Under the pieces are notes generated by a model, which made no database searches, had not been told where the DNA came from, and saw only the letters and a list, made by a program, of their open reading frames with translations. From positions 2,108,001 through 2,172,000 of the forward strand of contig WWBZ02000062.1 of assembly GCA_011503125.2 (NCBI GenBank): a DNA stretch of 64,000 bases, read 5' to 3'. The DNA comes from Botryosphaeria dothidea (Eukaryota; Ascomycota; Dothideomycetes; Botryosphaeriales; Botryosphaeriaceae). Positions 1-8,879 of the stretch are shown here, piece after piece; within the stretch, counting starts at the first letter, position 1, and every line of letters begins with the position of its first letter. A program made the position numbers and the translations under genes.

Positions 1-1760
1 CGAACCGTAAACAACATGTGGATTCGCGTGATAGGAAAGGCCGCCGATACGGGCTGGTTTAGTCACTCAGCCCTAGACAAGGTGGTTAGGTCCATAAACC
101 TGTTCGACTTCCTTGCATCCCATCCACACGCAAGTCGCTTGGCCTAGTTAATGCACATGCACGCCCCAGCCCTACCCCGCGGCATATCCATCGGCCTCGA
201 CCAACCAAACAACTTGCATAGAAGTCACACCGCGAAGCGCCATGTAAGACTTTGCGTCTCCTCGCACGTTCCGCTATTTCCGAGCGGAAATGCCTCAGAC
301 GTTGGCGTCACCATAAGCGTTGACGACAACTCCGTTGCCTTCGTCCGCGGAGGTGTCGTTAAGGCTGACATTTTTGACGGGGTGATCCTAAAGACAAAAA
401 GGCAAGTGATCCTGCCGCACCCTGCTCGTTTTTCTCCGACAGGGTTGTGGCGGGCGGCTTTTGTTGATCCTTCCCGGCGCGCGCTCGCAGATTGGCCTGG
501 CAGGGTTTGTGCTGACCTTGGCATGTGAGTGTTTGGTCGACACGATGATTCAATGATTCAGATGAGATAAATCCAGGCCCACACCGAGTCTCGAAACTCT
601 AAGGATGCAGACTTTATGTATAGGCAGCTTCCGGAACTAAGAGCTTGTCCTCACATGCCACAGGAGCTGCCGAGTAAGCGCTGCGCGGGGATGCTTCCTC
701 GACCGTTATAGAAATGCTGACTGACGCAGTATAAGCTCAGGTGTTTGGAAGAATTCAATATCCCAGAGGAGACATTGCTTGTGAAGACACCGGGATGCGG
801 AATTCGACCCCGGCGGGGCTGTTGTTGCAGCTGTGTGCTTCTCTTTTTGGCAATGCGCTCAAGGATGTATCCCCGCATCGGGCTCGGCAAAAGGCACTAT
901 TATGGCTGTTGCTAAACGGCCTTGCAGGTCAGGGTGGGTACAATTAGAGAAAATTCCCATTCCACGTAGCGTCTTTCCCATTCCATCTACGCGTCCGAAG
1001 CCACTGCCGCGTGGGGCCGCTCCCGGAGATCGAGTGGATACGCATGCTGTGGCATCTCTTACCTAAGTGCAAGGTGGGGCTGTCAGCACGCGCCGATCTG
1101 CTATAACGCCGTGTGCATGATGGTACATTTTGCTGTAGGCGGTATGCAGGGACAGGGGTTTGTGGCGTCCGCACCTACGAGCCTATCCAAAGAACTTACT
1201 GAACGACTGGGTAGGACGCGAAGGGTAGATGAAAGACATCCACTTCTGGGAATATAGCCGTGGGAGCATGTATAGAACCCCTACATTGCCACAGCTCGCG
1301 CATACAGACATGCGCTTTGCCCAAGGGGGGACGCAACTACGTGGTGTGTACCGTTGCAGTGGTCCCAGGATTAGTGCTCGCCCAAGACATACACTTGCCG
1401 ATTTCGCTCTTTTTATGTTTTGCTAAATTCTCACCTGCAGTAGAGCCCGGTGGGTAAGGGTAAGGGCCCATTCAAAGGGCAAACGGGGCGCTGACGCAGA
1501 AAAAGAGGGTGTCGGCCGGGCGAAGTGAGAACCATACGCACATGACTGGATCATTTGGGCCGGACTTGAGGCCTCAGGAAACTGTTGTGTAACGCTAGCA
1601 CCATGCTCATCACACTCGGCAAGCTGATTCGGCTCTCATACTTCAGCGGGCCAGCCGTTGTGGATGCAATGATTGGACATCAGGGCTTTCAGGATAAGGA
1701 TCCTTCGTTTGCAACTGTTAGTACGGACGGGCCATATCAGCTTCTTTGAAGCCGAATGAA
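1..1760. other. gene-free stretch upstream of the P450
   Basis: All six frames hold only short open frames with no family-like sequence, no tRNA and no clear repeat. It is probably intergenic DNA plus the distal promoter of the P450 gene. Confidence 0.6.
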
Positions 1761-1767
1761 AAGGGTA

Positions 1768-1777
1768 GTATATATAC
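1768..1777 (+). promoter_or_regulatory. TATA-like element of the P450 gene
   Basis: A TA-alternating run lies about 90 bp before the P450 start codon at 1862, followed by the pyrimidine-rich sequence usual near fungal transcription starts. Position and composition fit a core promoter. No activity can be shown from sequence. Confidence 0.4.
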
Positions 1778-1861
1778 CGCTTCCGCTGACCTTTGATTGA
1801 TCTGTTTCGTTTTCCATACCACCATCCATTACGCTTCAAGTTCCCCCTTGGGATCCCAATC

Positions 1862-3704
1862 ATGCAGACCACCGCATCCCAATCCCCGGTACTGTTCGGG
1901 CCATCCATGGCTCTGGGTGCCTTGCTCTTCACGTTCCTCGCCTTTCTCTTCCACAAAATCACCAAGATCGGATCTCGCCCCAAAGGCCTCCCGCCGGGCC
2001 CACCCACCCGTCCGATCTACGGAAACCTGAAAGAGGTAATACTTCAACCCAGCCTGCCACAAACCCCGTACTCCCAACCACCAATACTGACAAATCAACC
2101 AGATCTCCACCCTCTTCCCCCACATCACCTACGCCGAATGGGCCAAAACCTACGGCCCCGTCTTTACCATCATGCGCGGCCCCATCCCGTGGGTCGTCGT
2201 CAACGACGCCGCCAGCGCGCACGAAATCTTCAACAAGAACGGCCAGCTCACGGCCGGCCGGCCCTCCATGCGCCTCGACAACGCCTGCCGCGGCGGCTAC
2301 ACGCCCGCCCTCATGTGGGGCGCCCCGTGGCGCGCCGCCCGCAAGATGTGGCACGCCGTGCTCAACGTCGGCGCCTCGCGCGCGTACCTGCCCTACCAGG
2401 AGCTCGAGGCGAAGAAGCTGCTGGTCGATGTGTGCGAGGGGCCGGGCGACTGGCGCAGTCACATTGAGCGGTTCAGCAACAGTGTTGCGATGACGATGAC
2501 GAATGGGCGCAGGGTCCCGGAGTCGGGCGATCCGACCATCAGGGAGGTGATGGATGATCTGTATGAGATTTCGGTGTGTGCGCTGAGGTGGGCGTGGCTG
2601 GATGAGGTGGCGTGGGCGTGGAGCAAGTGGACGCCTGCGTGGTTGGTGCCGGGCAGGAGGGAGGCGAAGGGGTATACGGAGAGGCATGAGAGGATGCTTT
2701 GGCGGTTGTGGGATAGGACGAAGAGGGTACTGGAGGGGGCTGATGGTGCAATGGGAGTGCTGCCGAGCTTCAATCAGGCGATTCAGGAGAAGTTGAAGGC
2801 TGGCTATCAGGGCATTACCGAAAGGCAGGCCACCGAGGTTACGCATAGCTTGCTCCAGGCTGCAACGGACACGACGGCGAGCACTTTGAACAATTGGGTT
2901 GCCGCTATGGCGTTGTACCCGGATGTTCAAAAGAAGGCTCAAGAAGGTGAGATTCGGTGTCTCGAAACTTTTGTCTGTCATTGATGCTGATTACTTCTTC
3001 AGAAATCGATAGCGTTGTTGGATCGGACCGCCTTCCCAACGAAAACGACGCTGCCGACCTGCCTTACACTCGTCAATGCGTCCAAGAGTACGGTCTTTCC
3101 AACCATACAGCTGCTTGATTACTGACCGTCTCGCAGGCTTCAACGCTGGATCTCCGTCGTTCCCCTGGCACTGCCGCATGCCACCACCTCGGATATGCAA
3201 CTCGGGGAATACCACGTTCCAGCCGGTACCGGGCTGATCATCAACACCCATGCTATCCACCGTGACTCCAGAGCCTATTCTGATCCAAAGGAATTCCGCC
3301 CGGAGCGCTGGGAGGGCAAGCTCCAGATGGTCACGTCGGACGAGCAGGTCGGGGCGCGGACCGACCTCTTCTCATTCGGTGCCGGAAGGCGTATTTGCCC
3401 AGGCCAGCATATTGCCGAGAGGAACCTGTTCTACATCTGCTCGCATTTCCTATGGGCGTTCGACATCAGGAAGAGAAAGGATGCCGCGGGAAATGAAATC
3501 GACATCGATATGGATGACGTGAGGCCCGGGTTGATCAACACGATGAATCCATTTGATGTAGATGTCAAGCCGAGAAATTTGGAGAGGGTGGAGTGGGTGA
3601 AGAAGCACTGGGAGGAGCAGAAGCGTGCGCTGTTGGATGAGAATGAGCAGTGGGTTCGCAGTCCCGAGCTCATCGAGAGCGTGATGCAGAGGGCGGCCAG
3701 GTAA
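1862..3704 (+). CDS. cytochrome P450 monooxygenase, four exons
   Basis: Exons read 1862-2035, 2103-2946, 3003-3087 and 3137-3704; every join keeps frame and the introns are GT...AG. The protein starts with one hydrophobic anchor helix (about residues 13-30), then a basic and proline-rich hinge (LPPGPPTRP), typical of endoplasmic-reticulum P450s. Helix I carries AATDTT, where the family usually has AGxDTT. The K-helix ExxR (ELQR) appears only after the third intron is removed. PERW is followed by the haem loop FGAGRRICPG with its cysteine ligand. The length, about 550 residues, is normal. These enzymes use NADPH-P450 reductase to put oxygen into small hydrophobic substrates; the substrate here cannot be told. 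No backbone synthase gene lies beside it, so it is not an obvious member of a metabolite cluster. The gene looks intact although a RIP-affected transposon island begins 560 bp downstream. Confidence 0.93.
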
Positions 3705-4262
3705 GAGGAGCGCGGCATTTGTGGAAAGCGCTCGCGGATCCATCAGCCAGAAACTATAATCAAGAAACTGTTAGTGATTCGGCTTATCTCGCTTTAAACG
3801 TCCGAGTCAGTCTCGGTCAACAGTTGAAGAACTTGAAGATCGCGTGAGCTTCAGCTTTGAGTTTCAGGCTCCGCACCTATCCGCAAAAAATAGTAGTACA
3901 ATGATGAACACTGGATCTATCAAGAAGTGTCGATCTGCCACTCTTTATTGTCGTATTCCCATAAATTTCATTAATTTGGGCTCATTCCGGCCAGTTTTCG
4001 AATGAGATTCAGCAAGTATGGTGTTTCAAAGGTCTTTCAGGGGTATCGCAGCGGCAGATCGGCTACAATAGCTTTCAGGAAAAAGAAAGCGACTTTAGGG
4101 AGATTGGAGGCATTCTTCGAGACGCTAGTATTTATAATTCTGGCAACAAAGGTATCTAGATAAATGTTTTAAACCCCCATGACGTCCCTGCTTAGACGTT
4201 TTCTTGACTTATTAATGTGGATATCGTTCTACAGCATCCCTCTTTATTTTCTACGCTTTATT
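3705..4262. other. AT-rich spacer between P450 and transposon island
   Basis: No coding sequence is seen. Base composition falls toward AT through this stretch, as expected at the edge of a RIP-affected region. The end holds the first copy of the SINE target-site duplication. Confidence 0.5.
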
Positions 4263-4276
4263 ACATAATTAGCTAG
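4263..4276 (+). repeat. SINE target-site duplication, left copy
   Basis: The 14 bases acataattagctag occur here and again, identically, at 4892-4905. The two copies bracket a tRNA-headed element with a TCTA-repeat tail, so they are read as a target-site duplication made by LINE-type retrotransposition. The last few bases could instead belong to the element. Confidence 0.75.
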
Positions 4277-4891
4277 GCGGGGTGGTGTACTGGTAGGGTA
4301 CACTTCCACGGTAACCTGGCCTTTCTGGGGTGGCACAGGTTCTAAGTTCGAATCTTAGACCGCTTACCTACTCGTGGCATGTGCGTCCCACGTTAAAAGC
4401 ACACGTACCCGCGTTCTCCCTAGCGGTGATAAGGGGGAAAATCCACAGGTGGTTAGGGTGGGCCACAAGTGGCATGTACGTCCCACTATAAAAGTATACG
4501 TACCCGCGTTCTCTCTGGCGGTAACAAGGGGGAGAAGGGCCAGCTAGGCGCTTCTAAAAATAAATTTTAAGAGCGCTTTACCAGCGCTTATAAATAGGTA
4601 AGCCGGGACTTCTTACGGCTTAGTCTTAAGATTTACAGTCACCTCTCTCTACAGTTCCTCCCTCTTAGCTACTCTTCCTACTTTAGACACCGCTACCGGT
4701 ATATAGAAAAAACCATACTAAATAGAGTATCTGCGGATACTACCATTGTAGATAGGGAAGGTTTTTACCCGGGCTATCCCAAGAAAGTAGCCACGGTTTC
4801 CCCTTCCATATACCCTTACAGATAGCCACAGCTGCATGGACCCTTCGGGGAGCTAAATCAGCTTAAATTGAATTTATCTATCTATCTATCT
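4277..4891 (+). mobile_element. tRNA-derived SINE, about 615 bp
   Basis: The 5' end (about 4273-4370) can fold like a tRNA. Its 7-bp acceptor-like stem pairs TAGGCGG with CCGCTTA (one G-T pair). The D-arm region has paired GTGTAC and GTACAC. The T-arm has CTAAG and CTTAG around the loop TTCGAAT. These positions match the internal A and B boxes used by RNA polymerase III. The body contains two diverged copies of a roughly 70-bp unit, starting near 4376 and 4471, that differ mostly by transitions. The element ends in TCTATCTATCTATC, and 14-bp direct repeats flank it. A tRNA-like head, unrelated body, short-repeat tail and target duplication are the defining SINE features. It would depend on a LINE for movement, and LINE sequence lies immediately downstream. 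I do not recognise the family. Confidence 0.75.
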
Positions 4892-4905
4892 ACATAATTA
4901 GCTAG
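4892..4905 (+). repeat. SINE target-site duplication, right copy
   Basis: This is identical to 4263-4276 and directly follows the TCTA tail, as expected for the downstream copy of a target-site duplication. Confidence 0.75.
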
Positions 4906-4908
4906 TAC

Positions 4909-5360
4909 TTGATCTATTATTACTCCGTTATAGCATATAGGAACAAGTGGAAGGAGAGATGGATAAAGCTTACTAGCCAGGGAAGGCAAGGCAAGCCAGT
5001 GGCCCAGAGCACACAGTGGAACCCGAAAATCAGACAAATCCACAGTGAACTATCCAAGCCACAGAGCACACTCGCCACCCTACTGCGTACAGAGCATATT
5101 GGACCAGAGGACTTCCTCTCTAGGCGCAAGGTGCCAGGATACTCTAGCCCTGCTTGCCCATGCGGCTGGCATAGATAAACCCCAAAGCACATCCTCCTCT
5201 TCTACCCCCGCTTCTAATAGGGCAGGGCATAGATGCTCTAAAGGGCAGGGAATACGGACTACTACTCCCTCTTAATAAAGAAGGGGGTCAAAGTAGTAAT
5301 AGACTAGTTCTTACGCCTAGGGCTGCTTAATTAGTTCAGCCTAGTAAGGGAACTAATCTA
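4909..5360 (+). mobile_element. LINE (Tad1-like) ORF2 3' remnant
   Basis: The reading frame 4909-5178 ends with an LRT..IG..DFL..R+VPG.SPAC.CG-like pattern, seen as LLRTEHIGPEDFLSRR followed by VPGYSSPACPCGW. This pattern with clustered cysteines is found after the RNase H domain at the C-terminal end of fungal non-LTR retrotransposon polyproteins. A stop follows, then in-frame residues resembling KHILLFYPRF and, further on, RLGLL and FSLVREL, which also match the tail of such proteins. Only the 3' end is present. The family assignment rests on recalled pattern similarity. Confidence 0.5.
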
Positions 5361-5994
5361 AGAGGACAACTAGGAAGAGAAACTAAAAGAACTACCGAGA
5401 ATACTAGAACCCGAATAACTATAAGAATAAGAACTAAAGAGGTAAAGCTAGTAGGCGAATATAGGGCTATGTTACGAACCCCAGAGGACAAGGGCTTTAT
5501 GACCCCACGGGTGAAAAGCCCGCACGAGAACAGGCACCGCAGGGGCCAGGAAGCCTCACGGGCAACAGAGCCGCACGGTCGGCACGCCCGCACGGGAAGG
5601 CCAGCCTCAAGGGAAGACAGCGCCCACGGACCCTGGCAAGGCAGCAGTCGCAAACACTAAGGCCAGCGGCAAGCCCGAGATCCCGCACGGGAAGAATACC
5701 CACAAGGGAGAAAACACGGATCCAGGAAACCGACTTCGGGCACAAGGGACGAACAAGAGAATGGCGAACATATCGTCCGCTCCTTAGGGCAGAAGTCGGG
5801 TTCCGGAAAACAGGCTTTAGCGCCTACATTACGTGAGGTCCACCGGACCCACTCATAGATTAGAAGCCTTAGCATTAATCCAACTCTTAGATTAATCTAA
5901 TACCACGACTAATCTAACAGTCGTTCTAATCCCTAGATTATTATAGCTTTCCTATAGTATATAGATATACTTATTAGGTAGTACTTTAACCTTC
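5361..5994. other. composite repeat debris, GC-rich patch inside AT-rich DNA
   Basis: A GC-rich patch (about 5490-5740) with recurring CACGGG and AAGGG words is surrounded by AT-rich DNA. Open frames on both strands are short and low in complexity. It looks like leftover transposon sequence, not a gene. Confidence 0.35.
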
Positions 5995-6092
5995 GTAGTT
6001 AACTTAAAGTTCTAATATAATACTATTAGAGGTAACGAGCCTTTCGTATACCGTATACTAACCTATTACGTAATTACTACCTATTATTCTAA
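5995..6092 (+). repeat. 98-bp direct repeat, left copy
   Basis: This aligns without gaps to 8255-8352, exactly 2260 bp away. The few differences I find are all transitions, as RIP would make. The Fot1-like element inserted at the TA that ends this copy. Confidence 0.8.
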
Positions 6093-6141
6093 CGTAATCC
6101 ACAAGCGAGTCGGACACACAAGCGAGTCGGACACGCGCATC
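6092..6141 (+). repeat. left terminal inverted repeat of Fot1-like element
   Basis: These 50 bases match the reverse complement of 7878-7927 with about two differences, both transitions. Each repeat contains the 15-base word ACAAGCGAGTCGGAC twice, 18 bp apart. Such doubled subterminal motifs are often transposase binding sites. Confidence 0.9.
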
Positions 6142-6164
6142 AGACACACCAGATTCACCACCTT

Positions 6165-7610
6165 ATGCCAGCCCAAAGACGGGCCGCAAAGGCCCAACAA
6201 GAGGGCCGTAAACTTCTCGCGATTCAAGCCCTTCGCAAAAGCCAGGTTTCAAGCGGCCGAGCTGCCGCACGGCTCTACAGTGTGCCAAGTTCGAGTCTTC
6301 ACGATCGCATTCACGGACGCGCTACACGCACCGAAACACGCGCAAACAACCATAAGCTTACCGAAACCGAAGAGCAAGCCCTCGTATAATGGATCATATC
6401 GATGGACGAACGCGGCTACCCACCAAGAATTTATGCCGTACGTAAGGCGGCTGAATTATTGCTCAAACAACGCGTAGCTTCAGCGTTAGCCTCGATTGGA
6501 AAGAACTGGCCTCGCAACTTTATCAACCGCCGCCCCGAGCTGAAAGCAAAATATACGCGTAAATATAACTACCAGAGGGCCCAATGTGAAGATCCAGTTA
6601 AATTACGGGATTGGTTCCGGCTTGTTAGTAATACGGTGCGCAAATATGGCATTATACCTGACGATATCTATAACTTCGATGAGATTGGCTATGCAATAGG
6701 TATTATTGGAACAACACGCGTTGTTATAAGATCAGACCGACGCGGCAGACCTGTAACAACACAACCAGGCGACCGCGAGTGGGTAACATCAATCGAAAGT
6801 GTCAATTCACGCGGCTGGTCGCTTCCTCTAATGCTTATCTTTGCGGGCAAGGTTCACATCTCCACCTGGTACGAAAATAATGATATCCCACGCGATTGGG
6901 TAATCACCCTCAGCGAAAACGGCTAGACGACGAACGAAATTAGTTTAGAATGGATTCGGAATGTATTCGACCCAATTACAGCGCCTCGAACGGTTAGTAC
7001 ACACCGGCTATTAATCCTTGACGGCCATAGTAGCCATGCAACGCCTAAATTCGATCAATTTTGCGCAGAACGGTCAATTATTACCCTCTGTATGCCTGCT
7101 TATTCATCACACCTTCTACAGCCTCTTAATATAGGTTATTTTTCGCCCCTAAAGGCCGCGTACCGCCGTCTCGTCGCCGAAAATGTAAGGCTTGGCATCA
7201 ACCACGTCGACAAGCCTGAGTTCCTTTTAATATATAAACAAGCCCGTATAGAGGCCCTATCTACGGATAATATCCGTAGCGGCTTTATGGCAACAGGGCT
7301 TGTACTACTGGACTCAGAACAAGTGCTGTCACGGCTTCAAATCACGCTCCGAACACCGTCACTAGTACCTACACCCACCAACACTCAGTGGCAGTCTAAA
7401 ACACCGCATACTATCGTAGATTTAGAGCGCCAGGCTGCGCTACTTAAGGACCTCCTTAAGCGGCGTACACAGAGCCTACCAACGCCAACAGATCGTACGG
7501 TAAATCAGCTTCTTAAAGGCTGCCAAATGGCAATGCACAGTGCTGTACTTTTAGCGAGTGAAAACGCTCAATTACGGGCCGTAAATAAGAAACAAAAGGC
7601 CAAAAGGTAA
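6165..7610 (+). pseudogene. Fot1/pogo transposase with two stop codons
   Basis: One reading frame spans 481 codons and is interrupted only by TAA at 6387-6389 and TAG at 6924-6926. Both are explained by C-to-T change of a glutamine codon. The N-terminus has a helix-turn-helix/CENP-B-type DNA-binding region (S-GRAAARLYSVP). The DDE core is visible: first aspartate in NFDE (about 6678), second in LILDGHSSHA (about 7012-7041), third expected in HLLQPLD.G. The third reads HLLQPLNIG, so aspartate has become asparagine through a G-to-A change. All three lesions fit RIP. The protein would have cut and pasted the element by its terminal repeats. It is inactive as written. Confidence 0.9.
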
Positions 7611-7877
7611 GGGAGGAGGTCCTATATAGCTAACGGTGGCACTCTCACGGTCGCAGAAGGAGCACAACTTATACGGAAGGAAAAAGAGTAGCAAAATCCA
7701 GTCGCTGTACCAGGCCAGGGTGAGGCAAAGCAACGCGCGCCACCGCGCTATAGCGTATGCGATTCACTTAAGTATAGGGCAAATAGATGCCCAAGGCGTC
7801 AATAATTCAGTATAGTATACATATTTAATATATCCTAAGGATTTATAGTGATATCTGCCCTTAAATGTGCTGGTGGT

Positions 7878-7927
7878 GACGCGCGTGTCCGACTCGCTTG
7901 TGTGTCCGACTCGCTTGTAGATTACGT
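7878..7927 (-). repeat. right terminal inverted repeat of Fot1-like element
   Basis: This is the inverted partner of 6092-6141, with the same doubled 15-base word, followed by the TA target duplication. Confidence 0.9.
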
Positions 7928-8039
7928 TAATCCTTATCTCTTTACTTATTATTTAAGATAAACTTCTCGGTTACTCGAACCTACTAGATAACTCCGAAGC
8001 CTAGTAGAAGAGGCCCGCCGTTATAGGCTACTATAGTAG

Positions 8040-8254
8040 TGTTACTGTCACGATCCGGAGTAAGGTTAGGATCAACTTATACTTTCGACTGGCCGGATGC
8101 GAATAATCTTTTATCCACTTGGTTAAAGCTTTCCTAAACAGCGATAAAAGATAGCTTTCTTTCTTTTCTTCTTTTCTTCTTTCTTCTTTCTTCTTCACTC
8201 TAGAATCTTCGTCAATCGATATCCACTTGAACTTAGTTTCGTGCGACCGTGACA
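8040..8254. repeat. probable solo LTR
   Basis: The segment begins TGTTACTGTCACG and ends CGTGACA, the TG...CA inverted ends of an LTR. GTAG lies directly on both sides (8036-8039 and 8255-8258) as a short target duplication. It contains a CT-rich run (about 8155-8200) and no coding sequence. It most likely remains after LTR-LTR recombination deleted the internal region of a retrotransposon. The parent family is unknown. Confidence 0.6.
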
Positions 8255-8352
8255 GTAGTTAACTTAAAGTTCTAATATAATACTATTAGAGGTAATAAGC
8301 CTTTCGTATATCGTATACTAGCCTATTACGTAATTACTACCTATTATTCTAA
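8255..8352 (+). repeat. 98-bp direct repeat, right copy
   Basis: Gap-free partner of 5995-6092. It starts exactly where the solo LTR ends and stops 11 bp before the copia LTR, so two different elements border it. Confidence 0.8.
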
Positions 8353-8363
8353 TTCTTTATTCT

Positions 8364-8512
8364 TGTTGTGATAGCAGCGGTATAGAGATAGCTTGTGGAA
8401 AAAGATATTTTTTGTTCTACCTACCGTGACCACACTGGAAGATATACGTGTGGGTTACGTGCTATACTAGTCCTGTCTAGGAAGGCCTAGCAGCCCTTAA
8501 CTAGTCTGCTCA
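8364..8512 (-). repeat. copia LTR (3' LTR of the minus-strand element)
   Basis: It runs TGTTGTGATAG...GCTCA on the plus strand and matches 13621-13769 with about two transitions. Identity continues for four more bases beyond the CA end in both copies. Confidence 0.88.
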
Positions 8513-8879
8513 TCTGGCATTGCCGGATAACCAAACTACGGCTAGTACGGCTATTTTCTCAATACTCCCACTTAGCCGTCGTGCCGTAATTTCTCGAGTC
8601 CCAGTTGGCTGATAAATCTTTAAAAACCTTCCCTTAGTAAGGGCTTAGTAAGCCCGTCCGCCACCATGTCCTTAGTACACACATACTCGACATGAATCCG
8701 GTTCCTTTGTACAAGATCACGGATATTATAATAGTAAATATCGATATGCTTTGACCTATCGTGTATCTATGGGTCCTTCGCTAGGCTTAGTGCCGCCTAG
8801 TTATCTCCCTTTATATTAACATAGTAACTACGGAACTTCTTATTCTCGCGTAGTTGCCCCTAGTAAGGGAATCGCCCTA

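Larger units (their letters stand above)
6092..7927 (+). mobile_element. Fot1/pogo-type DNA transposon, 1836 bp
   Basis: The element is bounded by 50-bp terminal inverted repeats and flanked by TA at 6090-6091 and 7928-7929, the target-site duplication used by Tc1/mariner-superfamily elements such as Fot1. It carries one transposase frame (6165-7610). The size and layout match fungal Fot1 elements of about 1.8-2 kb. The ends still match closely, but the transposase is broken by stop codons, so this copy cannot move by itself. It could still be moved in trans if an intact relative exists elsewhere. Confidence 0.92.

Noticed and set aside
1959..2981. 340-codon frame on the minus strand
   Set aside because: It lies antisense to P450 exon 2 and is a by-product of GC-rich codon use; it has no family features.
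4270..4370. Functional tRNA gene
   Set aside because: The T-arm and acceptor-like stem are good, but no proper anticodon arm forms and target duplications flank the whole 615-bp unit, so it is the head of a SINE.
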